Counted from the stretch's first letter, positions 31,851 through 45,243 are shown. The stretch is 64,000 nt of DNA from Topomyia yanbarensis (GCF_030247195.1 NC_080672.1:82086113-82150112); one strand, 5' to 3'. Made by a program: numbers and translations. Notes: generated by a model not told the origin, from the sequence alone.

Positions 31851-34096
31851 CCCGATCAGAACATCATAACAGAAAGCTATCAAATATATATCTCATGTTG
31901 ATATGTTATTACTCTCTGTGTTATCTTTATGATATACCGACCAGGAATGCAAGAAAGCTTATATCAAGATTATATCTTCTGGTACTATCATTTGATTAAT
32001 AATATGTTATTAATGTACGCATATAACGATTATGTTACAGTAAGTTAATTATTCTTTCACAATTATCTTTGAACGCTAACGTTTACACAAATGACAGTCT
32101 ATTTGCTTATACACTGAAGTCTCTTTTTATGCGTCGTAATTCAACTTTTTAAAGCGAATTTTCGAAGTTTTTGATTTTTTTGATTTGGATTTTCAAAATT
32201 CTGCATTTTGAGTATAAACAAGTTTTATATGCAAGTGGTCGGAGAACTTTTCAGTGAGGTGTTTGATTGACTTACTTGGTTACAGTTGGATTAAGAGATG
32301 ATATTGCCTATTTTTGAGACACTCGTATGACACATAACTTCTAGTAGGAGGCGTATGATTTAAATGTTAAAGCCATTATCATAAAAAGTTTTGGAATCGT
32401 GAAGTTATCAAAGAACTTTTCTAAAGACTATAATTTTCCTATTAAACTTATTTCGAAGAATATGCAGGAAGTATCAAGCAGTCCAGATAAAATAATAAAT
32501 ATATGAGATGAAATCAAAAAGCATTTTAAAACTTGTTTTTATGGCTTAGTCAAATGAGTATATAATTAATTTTCCGCTAATCTGTGCCGCATATTGCGAA
32601 AACGAATTTTCAGGTCACAAAAAAACTATCGGATATGTTATATGTTATACTGATCTCCAAAATTTTCGCAGTGTACTTTGAGGATCTTGATAAGACTTCC
32701 AGGGCTTTTTTCTCCAATTTATGGGGGTTTATTGACACTTAAACCTTATCCAGGGTTTCGACTTTTTTTATTTTATGCTCCGCATAACAAGTGTTTGAGT
32801 TTACTTGAGTATATTTAACGGTTGAACTGACAAGTGATTTGAATGCGTTTTAGAGAATCTTTGAAATATCTAAAAACTTTAATGCAAAAATATTGTTAAT
32901 TTCCTCCTTAAAATTTAATCAAATTTGGAAAAAAAAAATGTGTAGCAGAAGAAACATGAAATATTCAAGAATCCGTCCTTTCGAAGAAACATTAACAATT
33001 TTTCGAATTTTCTCATATATCTGTTATATTCGCAGTTGATAGATGTAACTTCTGTGAAAGATTTGCATTTCTAGCAATTTATTAGGTGCGAGATAATTGT
33101 ACTGGTTTGTTTAGTCTTCCCCATATCAAAAATTCCAATAACAAATCCCCAAAAGAGACTTATTTTGAAACCTCAAAACTCATTTGTTGCTTTGAATCTA
33201 TGCGGAATCCTAAATAAGATTTGTCGTATTCTCCGTAAAATAATGTACGTAAAATATCCACTCAATGTTAGCATGTCGCATCGACATTATTTCTAAAAAC
33301 CACGTAAAACACGTTAACGTACAAGAGAAGCGCCAAAAGCGTACTATTTAGAATCTAAAAATAGCCCCACTTTCCTAATCTGAAAATATGTTATAAAGCT
33401 ATTCAGTCTATCGTCATATAGGCAGCTGTATTAATAAGTAAAACTGAATAAAAACAAAGAGTACGACACCAGGAAAACAAACAGCACTTAGGCTTGGGCA
33501 AAGTTCAATGTGTGCGTTCTAGAAACGTCTTCTGCATCTATAATCGTTTTGCCCTTGATGAATGCGTGGAAAATTATGCTAACATTACACATCAGTCGAA
33601 AACAACATCGTTGGTTCATGCAGGAAAACTTCCCCATCAAACTCAGAATACCCAGGTTCAAAGCGGCAATATCGACAAAAATAATCTGCGTGTCATATAT
33701 TTACAATAACAATCAGCCAGCAGGTATGCAATCATTTGGCAATGCTATAAAAGCTTTTGCTGCATGAAGCTTTTTGCTCCAACGCAAAAAGCGCCCTAAT
33801 GTATGCTTTATTTTCCTCGTATTCTATTTTTAGACGTGCACGCTAAAATCGTTGATATTATACAATAAGTAATACAAGCTATGTTGTGGTCAACTATGCT
33901 ATCTCAAGTTGTTATGATCGTGTTATATTGCTATCAACGTTTGTTATAAATGTGATATTCGTAGAGAATTTTTTGTTAGAATTTTTGTTATTTTAACACC
34001 TAACGGTTTCTACTTTATAACAAAATATGATAGGAAATTTCTCGTAACAAAATATCAGCACGAGTTATAGTTGTGTTATTTCTTTCTGGTCGGGTT
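31851..34096. mobile_element. 2.25-kb TIR element inside the LOA copy
   Basis: Left end CCCGATCAGAACATCATAAC and right end in reverse complement CCCGACCAGAAAGAAATAAC form an imperfect TIR. The flanks join the LOA sequence at the point where the intact copy reads CTCCCAGCGATATTACACTC. Both ends are rich in GTTAT/ATAAC words (31,900-32,060 and 33,850-34,080), again suggesting subterminal binding sites. No transposase ORF is seen in 32,060-33,840. The target-site duplication is at most 2-4 bp and I could not settle it. Confidence 0.6.
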
Positions 34097-35092
34097 TACA
34101 TTCACATGTAGTTTTCATTTCACAAACGTTCAATGTGAGAATTCCTCCTCGCGTAGAATGGTTGGACGAAGCGACAACCTGAAGAATACGTAGTTTGCTA
34201 TACCGTTCTTTGTTGGAGGGCCGAGCTGATGGTGGTGTCTATTGTCGTGAAATGAGATTGAACCAATCTTATTCGCTTGGTAGATGTTGTATCGTATTCC
34301 AAGCAAAAATCTTCGCGATTCTGTGTGGCGTACAATCGGAGCTTCAACAGAGCTTGTCCGGCAAAGTAATAAACTTCTGGTCCGATAGTCAAGTTGCAAT
34401 CCAGGCTCTTATCTCAGATAAATCACGGTCCAAACTAGTGATCGCATACCGAACCCAAATCGAAGAACTAAGCATTGTCATCATTGAAATCTGTCTTGTC
34501 TAGGTGCCCGGACATTCCGGTATTACTGGAAATGCATGGGCTGACAAATTCGCTAAAGCTGGCACTACGACTGACTTCGTTGGTCCCGAACCAGTACCAC
34601 TGTCGGTAAGTTGGATAAAGTACAATACTAACTCTTGGGCTGTATCCGAACATGCCAACCAATGGCGTAGAATACAAACTTACATTCAAACAAATCTTTT
34701 TCTATCGGATGTGAGTCCAAAAAATGACGAAGAATTTGTTGCATTCTTACAAGCAAAGTTGCTGCTTTTTAGCCATGGCACTAACTGGACATAGCAAATT
34801 CAATTTTTATTCGTGTGATCTTTGTGAATCCGATTACGGAACTTCATATCATTTGATATGAAATTGTCCTGCAGCAATACAATTGCGTATCCTGATTTTT
34901 GGTTCTCCATAGCTATCTGTACCTATGTACAGATAGCTAAAACTCAAGGATATGCCATTGTTCCAGTGAGGCTAAGTGCTATCCCTAACCTTACCACTTC
35001 CCCAATCCTTCCTATCAGGAAAATGATGAGAAGCAAATCACGGCATGGCACAAATCTCCGATTAACATGGTGAACGTTCCATTTGAGCCAGT
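34097..35092 (+). pseudogene. LOA-clade LINE ORF2, decayed copy, RNase H part
   Basis: Continues the LOA copy: LEGRADGGVYCREMRLNQSY, FQAKIFAILCGVQSELQQSL, NFWSDSQVAIQALISDKSRS, GHSGITGNAWADKFAKAG (34,195-34,570), then FVGPEPVPLSVSWIK. RNase H catalytic Asp, Glu and Asp positions are still visible, but a TAG precedes VPGHSG and the C-terminus is scrambled. The 3' UTR matches the intact copy up to GAACGTTCCATTTGAGCCA (35,073-35,091). A 13-bp perfect hairpin (34,910-34,939) that is absent from the other copy sits near the end. Confidence 0.8.
34910..34939. repeat. Small perfect hairpin
   Basis: TAGCTATCTGTAC, four bases, then its exact reverse complement. It is absent at the matching place of the other LOA copy, so it is a local insertion or rearrangement. 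Confidence 0.7.
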
Positions 35093-35580
35093 CGCTACCG
35101 AAACGCTCACCCGTTGAAAAGCACAAGAGGACCCTTAGATGATTCCAAGATTGAATTCGCATTGTTGATGCTAATGAAACGTCTAGATGTACTGCCACCC
35201 TGATTTTTTTGAAGATAGTTTTTATGGAACATGGAAAATTCTGGATTTGAGTTGGTACTGGAGTTTGAAAAGGCTACTTTTAATTTATTTTCTATGCCAA
35301 ATGGCTTAGAAATGCATGAAACAACGGATCTTGTATCTTCTCGTAAAATTTTGTTTTCACAAAAGTTTCCTCCCTGGTATTTTTAATTTTTACACTGAGA
35401 TTTTCAAATAAAAATTTAAAAAATTGTTTTTTTTTCCAATTGACATCAGATTTTGATAATTCATGGATTTCTAAAACATTTAGCATACAAAAAAATAAAA
35501 GCTCAGAATTGTGATATTTTGTCTAAAGCAAAAAAATGACGCTACTGGTGACAGGACATTCATGAAGAACTAACGCGTTT
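35093..35580. other. No recognisable feature
   Basis: AT-rich DNA after the LOA 3' end, with no ORF or repeat of note. Confidence 0.4.
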
Positions 35581-35582
35581 AC

Positions 35583-35975
35583 ATGCCCACTCACAAAGTT
35601 GAGATCGATGGTGTAGTTATCGATTGGAACAGGATTGGCTATTTCAATAACCCCTTGCTCCAGTCAGCGAAAATTTTGAGTGACAATCGCACCGGGCGAG
35701 ACTGCTTTGCATCTTCTTCGACAAGGATCGCCTGCATGATCGGTTGTTTTTACCGCGCGTCATGAATGTAGTATTGCACTAATTACACGCAAATGGGTCT
35801 TTGTAACAATATTTGTTTCTCTCTTGAAAGGCAGCCAAGTATACTAGCCAAAGAAAGATCTGTCACAAATCTGAAGCAAAGAGCACCTGGTCTTATACAA
35901 TTGGGAAGAAACAAAGAGTTTCCAACGCTTCCAAGAACGGAAAAAATTTGCAATAATTTTCACTATTTTTGTTGA
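35583..35975 (+). pseudogene. Degenerate I-clade ORF1 fragment
   Basis: EIDGVVIDWNRIGYFNNPLL followed by QSAKIL matches the intact ORF1 segment SEGVVTDD, RFRDRLLQPVKIL. NLKQRAPGLIQLGRNKEFPT followed by LPRTEK matches KPKQLAPGLGGLSSEKEFPA. The zinc-knuckle part between them is deleted, and the frame shifts. It is an old relic of the same family as the 10.7-16.8 kb element. Confidence 0.65.
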
Positions 35976-35999
35976 AATTTGAAGACTTGTTCGTTGTTT

Positions 36000-36676
36000 A
36001 TTTTGGACTAATGGGACCATAACGTAGTTATGCGCCTTTTTGCTGTCTGCTTTGGCTTTCTTTTTCATTTAGACTTTTAAACAATAATTTTGTGTGTACC
36101 AGAGAATGATACTCCTGTCCTGACCTATTTTGTAACTTAACCTCACTTATTTTATTAAGCAGATCACGATTTAAGCGTCCCACCCCCCTAAGGTTGGCGC
36201 CTCTGCCGGGGCCCAACCTGACCAACCACACGCTACGGCTCTTGTCCCCAAGATGAGTGAATCAAAAAACAAAGAGTCGCGATCGACTTTACGCAAACTG
36301 GAAGAAATTCTATAATGCGCGAGGTGGAACAGTTGTTAAAGCTTACGTTAGTGATCCACCTGCAACTACACCATGCAATCCCCGTTGTCCCTAAGCAAAC
36401 ATCCAGTACACCTAGCGTAGGAATAACCAAAAAATGAAGACGAATACACCAAAGTCACTCGGAAACACTGCATAAAAAAGCAACAACCAGTGAACATTTC
36501 AACTGCTCCAGCGATAACGCCGTGGGCGTACACGAGAGCGAGAGAGAGGGAAGACTGAACAAACAACAATCAGCAGACGATAAAGTGAATTCACCCCCGA
36601 GAAAGATCCCGCGAAACAGCAAGCAATGCTCCCGGGATGGACGACCACAATAATTTGAATTACACAATCTGAAATG
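36000..36676. other. Unassigned, possibly ORF1 leader of another LINE
   Basis: After a GC-rich stretch (36,180-36,240), an ATG at 36,253 opens MSESKNKESRSTLRKLEEIL and then stops. A later piece reads NEDEYTKVTRKHCIKKQQP. The style resembles LINE ORF1 N-termini, but no domain is visible. Confidence 0.3.
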
Positions 36677-37432
36677 TACACTACCGGTCAAAAGTTTAAG
36701 TTCACCCTACAATGTTAATGTAATATTCAAAATGCTATGGGTTTCTTCAATGATTGTTATTATTATTTTTTATAATTATTTTATATGTCTATCTACGATA
36801 GACACATAAAATATGTAGTTTTTTCACTTTTAAGCAATGAGATGATAGTCTTCGAATTAGGTCAATTTGAATAGGTATTTTTTTCGACAGTTACGATTTT
36901 CAATATAAATATTTCTACTTACCTTTTAACAAAAAAAATATGAAAAACAATTTGGAATATAATTTTTCGGAGTGAGCTCTTGAAGTACTAAGATGTTACA
37001 CGAATTATGTACTCGACGCATCGAAAGAATACAACCTGCCATAACCAAAGTTAAAAATATGCAAATTCATTGAATGAAAATTGATCATATTCAGCCACAT
37101 TCATTTTCAATACTCAGTAACGCAGCTGAAAACTTTAAACGAACAAACCGCCCATTCATCCATGCAAATTTTCATTCGTCTCCGATTATTACACGAAGCG
37201 ACCGTGCAGCAACGAATCAAACGCATCAAAGTAGGCCCTGGCACAATGTAAGCGATGATGATTGTTGTTTCATATGCTTTACTGGCATTTGAAAACATTT
37301 TCCTTGATAATTAGTGAAATGAATATAAGGTACGATATTCAACTGAACGAATGACATGGATATTTGAATGAATATTTTTTCTATTCACCGCGAGTCGCAT
37401 CAGGTTCATTTTCAGCCGTCAAAAAGGGCTTA

Positions 37433-37433
37433 G

Positions 37434-37469
<36 letters not shown>

Positions 37470-37473
37470 TTCT
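37433..37473 (-). repeat. (AAAT)n 3' end of the LINE
   Basis: Plus-strand ATTT repeats, i.e. AAAT units at the 3' end in the element's own sense. Such short tandem repeats end CR1/L2-type LINEs instead of poly(A). Confidence 0.7.
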
Positions 37474-38903
37474 TCTTATTTTCATCTGACCTATGTTGGT
37501 CTACATGAAATGTAGTTGAATGGGAAAAGCACATTTCAGGATATACTTCAGAAGCAATCCTCAAATGGGCGTAAAAACCCATTATCTTTTCATATATTCA
37601 CACCAGATTACAATGGATTCACACTACAATAAAATATAATCACATAGTACACAACATCACAAAAATAAAAAATACAAATATTACAAAAAATGAATCTTAA
37701 AATCTAAGTCAACATTCTTAGTCTATTTTTGAAAACATCACAAGATACAGAAAAGTCAAAATAGTCATAAACACTATTAAAAACATTACACATCGCCCTA
37801 ATGGGTTCGTTTTGACCGTACTCGGTGCGTTAAAACTCGAGTCTTAAAAATTTATGCGATCTGAGACTTCTCGGGGGCACATTGACATTTATTTGTGAGA
37901 GAATATCTGGAGCATCTATTTGGCCAGTTAATATCTTCCCAACAAATACTGCTCTAAATGTGTTCCGCCTTTTGGCTAGGGTTTCCATATCGAGCAGACG
38001 ACAGCGATCGATGTACGGTGGTAGCTCTGTTGGGTTACGCCACGGCAGAGTTCTAGGAGTAAAACGGAGGAATCTTGCCTGCACTGCTTCTATTCGGTTG
38101 ATCCAAATGCTTTTATAAGGACACCAAATGGGTGCTGAAGCTTCCAAGACAGATCGCACAAGTGAAAAATAGAGTGCCCGCAAACAATATGGATCAGTGA
38201 ACTCTTTGGCGATTCTTATAATGAAACCGAGATTTCTATTTGGCTATGCTGTAACATGAGAGTAATGATTTCTGAATGTCAGTTGTGAGTCCAGAAGTAC
38301 ACCGAGGTCTCTGACAACTGTCATTCTCTCTAGCAATTCCCCGGAGATGGTGTAGTTCCACAGTATTGGATTTTTCCTACGTGTAAAAGATATTATGGAG
38401 CACTTGGACACGCTGAGAGCCAACAAGTTGCGATTACACCAACTACAGAATGCATCTAAGTGTTACTGTAGTTCCTTGCAATCTTCTATTGACCGCACAA
38501 TAAGAAATAGTTTGAGATCATCGGCATATATAAGTCTACACCCAGGAGGTATAACAAAACAAAAGTCATTGAAGAACAACGAGAAAAGCAACGGTCCTAG
38601 ATTGCTCCCTTGAGGCACTCCCGACAAGTTGATGAAACTGTATGACTCGTTATTTCCTAATTTTACAGACAGAGAACGATTTACGAGATATGATTTAAGC
38701 CACCCTATAAAATTTTCCGAAGCGCCCAGCCGCTTCATCTTTGCCAGTAGAAGAGAGTGATCTACACGATCGAATGCAGCCTTAGAATCCGTGTATACAG
38801 TATCGACCTGAGATACAACTTCAATACTTTTAATACAGAGCGAAGTGAATTGGGCTAGATTAGTAGTTGTCGATCTACCTGGAAAAAAAGCCATGTTGGT
38901 CCT

Positions 38904-39196
<293 letters not shown>

Positions 39197-40924
39197 TCTG
39201 GTCTCACGAAACAGCACATTTCCTACTAATATTTCAAATAACTTTGAGCCAGCGCAGAGTGAAGTTATGCCACGATAGTTCGCAACATTTTGCTTATCAC
39301 CTTTTTTAAAAACGGGAAACATAACTGATTTTTTCCAACAGACGGGGAACGTTGATTGCGACAGCGATTGGTTAAAAATAAGTCTTACACAATGTGTTGC
39401 GCATCTTTTCAGTATAATGGAAGGAATACCATCTGGTCCAGCCGATGTTGAAGACTTTAGCTTTCTCATAGCAGTTAGAATATCTTCGTCAGTAAATTGA
39501 ATAATGCCTAAATTAATTACATCATGAAAGACATCCTGAAGACTTTGTTCCACCTGAGTAGAGTTGGCCGAGACTTTTTTAAACCCACTTGAGAAATGCT
39601 GCGCAAATAGGTCATAGATGCCGCTTGGGGTACTAGATGTTTCATTTGCAAGGAACATACTGGAAGGAAGCCCATTTTCTTTACGTTTCCCGTCAACGAA
39701 AGACCAAAACTGCTTTGGATTTTGTTTCAGGTTCGATTGGGTTTGTGCGACGTGTCTTGGATAGAGAAAGCGATTATATGTCTTGTAACTGTTGCTGGCT
39801 TCAATAAACTCTCGTTTTGTAAGAGGGTTTCGTTGGCTGGTGTAATGCCGAAGTGCAGCTGCTCGCAGTCTTTTCAGTTTACGTAATTGACGATTGGACC
39901 ATGCTGGTTTTGGTCGGGGACGTGGTGCGAGAACATGTAGTTTGAAAAGTTGTTTTAGGACCAGTGAAAGTTTTTCTACGGCAACATCTACATCGATCGC
40001 GGAATTCAGCAAAGTCTCCCAATCGATTGCCTGCAGTGAGTTCTGGAGCCTATTGAAATCAGTTTTTGAAAAATTGAACTCCCTGACATCTAGCATTTCG
40101 TCATAAGCAACTAACTGGGGACAGATCTGCGTTACTAGAAGGATGGTGTGCGTCACAAGCAACTAACGGCTCACGGGCTTCTGAAACGGTGCAGTTAATA
40201 GAAGTTCCTTCATTTACGAAAAGGAGGTCCAGGCTTCGATTTCGTCTGTTATTTACTGTACACATTTGCAGCATGTTCAATACAGACATTCCGTCCAGTA
40301 AGGCAATACTCGCTCTAGAGAAGGTTGATTCAGAAGGGTCTGGGAATAGTCCAGATTGATTATATTCACCAAACAGTAAATGAGCCGTGTTGGGTTGAAT
40401 GGAAGTTGTGATGTCAAGTGCTAAGTCTATGTGCTTCTGAATAATATCTATATCACATGCGGAGTCGGGGGGAATATACACTACACCAACACAAATATTA
40501 GTATCGCGACCGCGAATATCTACCCATAGTTGTTCGAGATCGGTTCTAGCAGTTTTATGTTTAGGCGAGAGCCGGTTGGACACTGCGATAAGCACACCGC
40601 CACCGCGTTTTTTCCCTGTACTGTCTGGATCGCGATCGTTACGGTAAGCCGTGTACTTTGAGCCGAATAACTGGAGTGAATTGATTTGATCATTCAGCCA
40701 CGTTTCGGTTAGGACAATAACATCATATTCGGCGTCTGAAACAGCGATGAACAACTCGTCAATTTTGGTGCGTAGTCCTCTCACGTTCTGATAGTAGATA
40801 CTAATATGTTCCTGCAAGTAATGTCCTGACGGTTGAGCGGTATAAAAATGAGCGGCGGTGGCATCTATCTGTAATGGGGATGGGTTTTCAGCGGGGGCAG
40901 CATCTGTATGTCCTACTTCGGAAG

Positions 40925-41330
40925 AACATATACATTCATTGCATTTACCTGACAGGGAAATGTTGCTACCATAACATAAAAGTTCCGTTGAGAGCAGAAC
41001 GTCGTTGATGGAATCTGGCTGCAATTGTGGATCTAGTTTAAGGTGCGCAGTATCTTGAGTAGCTTCGGTAAGACATATACCCTCCTTAGCTTTACCTGAC
41101 CGGAAATGGTCGCTGCCATAACATTCAAGTTCCATAGAAAGCAAGAGAACGTCGTTGATGGAATCGGGCTGATTGGACCCATCGGCATGCTGCAATTGTG
41201 GATCTAGTTTAAGGTGCGCAGTATCTTGAGTAGCTTCGGGAGGACATATACCCTCCATATCTTTACCTGACCGGAAAAGGCCGCTGCCATAACAGGCAAG
41301 TTCCGTGGGAAGCAGATGAACGTTGTTGAT
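40925..41330 (-). repeat. Tandem in-frame repeats in the ORF2 leader
   Basis: About 2.5 copies of a unit of roughly 150-180 bp. Repeated peptides are ECYGSDHFRSGKAKEGIC-like (also ACYGSGLFRSGKDMEGIC) and EATQDTAHLKLDPQLQ, which occurs twice unchanged. Copies keep the reading frame, so the expansion was tolerated while the ORF was still coding. Confidence 0.8.
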
Positions 41331-41360
41331 TGTACGATCTTTTGAACTGTACAATGATTG

Positions 41361-42674
41361 CTACTTTGAATAATCAATCATGTTTATCCGCTTTTCTAAG
41401 TGTTTAGTGTAGACCGGGCAAAGGACACTCCAAGCAGCGTGATTTGTGTCAATGGTAAGCTTTCTCTTAATGTTGAGATTTTCACAGTTTGCACACTTCT
41501 GAGTCTTGGTTTTACATTCTTTCACGGGGTGGTTTTCACTGCAGATTGGGCACTTTGAAATTTCTGCTTTACATTCATTGCTCTTGTGGTTGTATCCGCA
41601 ACATTTAAAGCATCTTGTCACCTGCAGTCCATCAAGCACTCTGCATCGATCCCACCCGCAATTAAGTTTTTCTTTCTGCATGACCGCAGTGAACGTTTTG
41701 GCATCGAGTTCAATGATAGCGCTGCAGTTGTTGAACTGAAATTTCTCATTGCGGTATGCTTTTTGAAACTTGAAATGCGTCAGGTTTTCAAAGACGTCGT
41801 TTTGGATCACTAATGTTTCTCTCAGCTCATTTTCATCCAGTACATCACTCATACCGACTAGTTTGATAGTGGGTCTTAAATTCTCCCTGACGCTGACATC
41901 GTATTTGCCATCCATGTTTTGCTCTACGTGTTTCTTCAACAGCTCGACACTTTCATCTTCTTTCAGCGCAATTACAACCTCACTATTCTTGCCGTTAGTC
42001 ACTCGTTTCACATTCACACTTCGAGCATCCACTTTCCTTCGCAGCTCAGCACGCGCATCGTCAACCTGTATGCCTTCTTTTGGTCTTATGATGACTACTG
42101 AGTCAGGCTTTTGAATGGAATCCTTTCTCTTGGTTTGTTCTAGAGTTTTGTTGTCGGTTCGACCTTTCACCGCATCCGCAAAGCTTGTTTTTGGCATTTC
42201 GTCGATGTGGTTTTCACACTCATCCACTTTCCTCCGCTTGGCAGATGATCGCGTAAGTATACGTCGAGGCAGCTTATCCTTATCTGCACCAGCGTCAGTA
42301 GACCGTTTATTAATTCGCACTATTTCTTCACATACTATCTTTTTCACTGTTTGTTTGAAATTTTTTGCCATTTCCATAGCACCCGCGAAATCATCTAATT
42401 TTTTGGCAATTTCATCTAATCGCTTTTCACTGTGCCTATCCTCGAACTCATTCAGCGCTAAACACGCATCGCACACGAACACGGCATTGTGTATCTTCTT
42501 CAATAGCACTATTTCTTCTTCCGTCGCCCGGGGTAGACAACGTACATGGATCGATAATTTACATCGACCGAAGCATTCAACACTCGCATGACCATCAATA
42601 GGCGTAGCGCACTGAGCACACGGCTGGCTAGAGCTGCCGGGCTCTTTTTCTTCTGCGTTCTTATCCACGGGCAT
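41361..42674 (-). CDS. CR1-group ORF1: PHD finger and zinc-knuckle protein
   Basis: 437 codons from an ATG at 42,674, intact. Residues about 18-72 form a PHD-type C4HC3 finger (CAQCATPIDGHASVECFGRC, then HVRC and FVCDAC). A basic, charged middle follows (residues 85-230), then RNA-binding-like sequence, then zinc knuckles near residues 345-395: CFKCCGYNHKSNEC, CPICSENHPVKEC and CANC. LINE ORF1 proteins package the element RNA; PHD fingers are known in CR1-group ORF1 proteins. The frame ends IDYSK, then TAG. The next codons CAA TCA make a UAG-CARYYA context, and ORF2 continues in the same frame. Confidence 0.85.
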   Translation of the reverse strand: MPVDKNAEEKEPGSSSQPCAQCATPIDGHASVECFGRCKLSIHVRCLPRATEEEIVLLKKIHNAVFVCDACLALNEFEDRHSEKRLDEIAKKLDDFAGAMEMAKNFKQTVKKIVCEEIVRINKRSTDAGADKDKLPRRILTRSSAKRRKVDECENHIDEMPKTSFADAVKGRTDNKTLEQTKRKDSIQKPDSVVIIRPKEGIQVDDARAELRRKVDARSVNVKRVTNGKNSEVVIALKEDESVELLKKHVEQNMDGKYDVSVRENLRPTIKLVGMSDVLDENELRETLVIQNDVFENLTHFKFQKAYRNEKFQFNNCSAIIELDAKTFTAVMQKEKLNCGWDRCRVLDGLQVTRCFKCCGYNHKSNECKAEISKCPICSENHPVKECKTKTQKCANCENLNIKRKLTIDTNHAAWSVLCPVYTKHLEKRINMIDYSK

Positions 42675-43089
42675 TTGGCCCGAGCAAAAAAAAAGTCTAA
42701 CAAAACAGACACTTAGCAGCGATTATGGAGTCTGAAATTTTACAAATATCTTCTTTTCCGAACCACAGATTAACAGCACTTGTTATTTATTTTTGTGCGA
42801 CCACTTTCTCACTCTACATAAATCAAAAATATTTTCGCACAACCAGATATTACACCGTCAACACAGTAAAAAAAAACTTTGTATTTGTAACTCTGGTCAT
42901 AACAAGTTTGTTTGTGATCAACGCGTCACCCAAAGGCGTCAATTCCCCTCCGTGTCTGACCAGTAGCGTGTAGCAACATGATATAGTCAACATGCACGTG
43001 CTTGACAAAGTCTACTGAGAAAACCACTCAATTATGTAAAATTCCAAAAAAGCAGTTGAACTTAAACTTTTGACCGGTAGTGTATGTTA

Positions 43090-45235
43090 ATTTCCGAAAA
43101 AGCGAATAACCCTTGAGGTTAAGACCTTTGCATATAAATAATGATAATAAGAAGAAAAATAACAATAATAATGCATAATTCATGTCTTCAAGGAAGTTGT
43201 TTCTAATTTGTTAACAACTTTCGTGAAGGCATCAAGTCTCTACACCAAAAATAGAAACTTACTTACTTACTACTTACAACCGGAAAATGCCGTTTTTAAA
43301 CATGTTCCTTGCATTTGTCCAAAAAACAATGCGGTCTCAGCACACTCCAGTTGGTTATTCTTGTTTGAGGCATTCTGGTCCAGATATAATTATCCTCTCC
43401 TTATCTTCTTGAACCACCTCATAAAAAGCTCTTATAGTTCGAGAGTAATTCATTAGATGCATAATTAGTAGATACAACAGAAAACAAAACGCTTTTCACT
43501 GTTTGATGGCTATCTAATTAAAATGATTTTTAATTGGAACATTAATTGGTACAAAATCCACGAGATTCATGGTTGCAATTAGTTATCTCTGAAAAGCTTA
43601 ATGACGAGGCCTGTACTTTCAGTCGAACGTAATGAGTTCCAAAGAAAACGCCGCCGCTACACCACAGCCAACGTGCAGCTATGGCACACATGAGTTCAAA
43701 CAATTGCGAGGAAAATTAAAGCTGCTGTCGACTGGATGTCGTTGAACAAAGTTCAACCTTGATGGATATGCTCAGTCGAATATGTTCTGCTCTACATAGC
43801 GACAGCTGAAATAAAAGCCATGTGTCCGAGCCCCTGCGAAGCCTGCTCAAATACACATTACTAATACTAAAATATTTTCTGTCCATACACTGACTGTTTG
43901 TTATGAGCGAGACACGCCGATTTTATTTACAAAATTAAACAAGTGGTAATGATATGCAATATCCTTCCATGATTATTCACCAACGATGTCTATTGGAAGA
44001 CAATTTATAGTATTCAACTGACTTCAAATCATTCCGGTGTGTCCCAAACAGAGAAGTTAATATAGCCGTTCCATTGTCTCAAACCGGATGGGATCGTATT
44101 CCAATACGGCCCTAACCGGAACCGGAGAATGTTGTACCCAATATCGTTCCAACGGATAAAGAGAGCAACATCGAAAGGATCAGATCAGATTACGGTCTCG
44201 TTATTATCGATAGCTCTGCTCTAATTTTGCAGGGAATAGTCCGTTTCGGTATTGCGTCAATATTGATACTGCGACCGTACTTTCCTGGAGCACAGTATGG
44301 CTGAGGGAAACTATAACCCTTCATTAACTTTTCCCGAGATAATTGTTCAGATAAATCACTCAATTTACATATATGCTAAGTTGAAATTGAGAGTGTTGTC
44401 GGGTCCATACTCCAAACAAAATATTGCGAACGAAAACTAATGAGGATTGCGAACTGACGTCAATGACTCAGAATGGAGGGTGGGGGTTTTTAATGTTTGG
44501 TTCAAATGTCGAAAGTTAACAGAGTAAACACTACCTTAAAGGGTCGTGTAGGGCGACGAAATTTTTGTCGTGACTAACGACTTACCTTTCAATATAGGGG
44601 CCCCTTTTCAAAATTTCGGAAGAAAAATGATGTAAGATTTTGAACGCTTATATCTTTTGTTGTACTGAATGGATTTAATCAATTTCTTCGGCATTTTGTC
44701 GAAAATATTTGTACCAATGTTGTATTAAATTTTGGAATATGTAGGATATTCATTATCAACGGAAAAATAGTGTTTTGAAAAATCTTTCGAAAACGACTCG
44801 GAAAAGTGAAAATTTTCAGCCCATCCCGCACAGAGCCGTCAAAATGGTGCAGCAAATGAACAATAAAATAATGAAAAGTTTATATAAAGGTCCACTACAT
44901 GTTTGTTCCTATGATTATTCGTATTGGGTTGCTTGACGAGAGCAGTTGGTGGGGGAAAGCCGGGATATTAATTTTGGTTAAGCCATTAGAAGTCGGACGG
45001 AAAGGAAAGGCTCATGCACGTCACGAGAACCAGCGAGAAAGCGATAGTAGTGCATATTAGCGAAAGCGTTACGTACATTTTGAACCTTATTAACTTTTCT
45101 TCTACAAAACGGATTGCCAATCTTGTTTCATAAATCGGAAGGAAAACGTTCAATGCTTGTTACCGATGCGTTCTTTGCTATATAAAATTTGTTTAAATAG
45201 TTCGAAAACTACTTTAAATGAAATCAACATTAATG
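43090..45235. other. No recognisable gene
   Basis: AT-rich intergenic DNA with short ORFs only. A TATATAAAGG word at 44,880-44,889 could be a TATA box, but I see no gene after it. Confidence 0.35.
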
Positions 45236-45243
45236 ATAAAACC

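Noticed and set aside
41506..42591. Several plus-strand ORFs
   Set aside because: They are shadows of the ORF1 of the CR1-group LINE on the minus strand.
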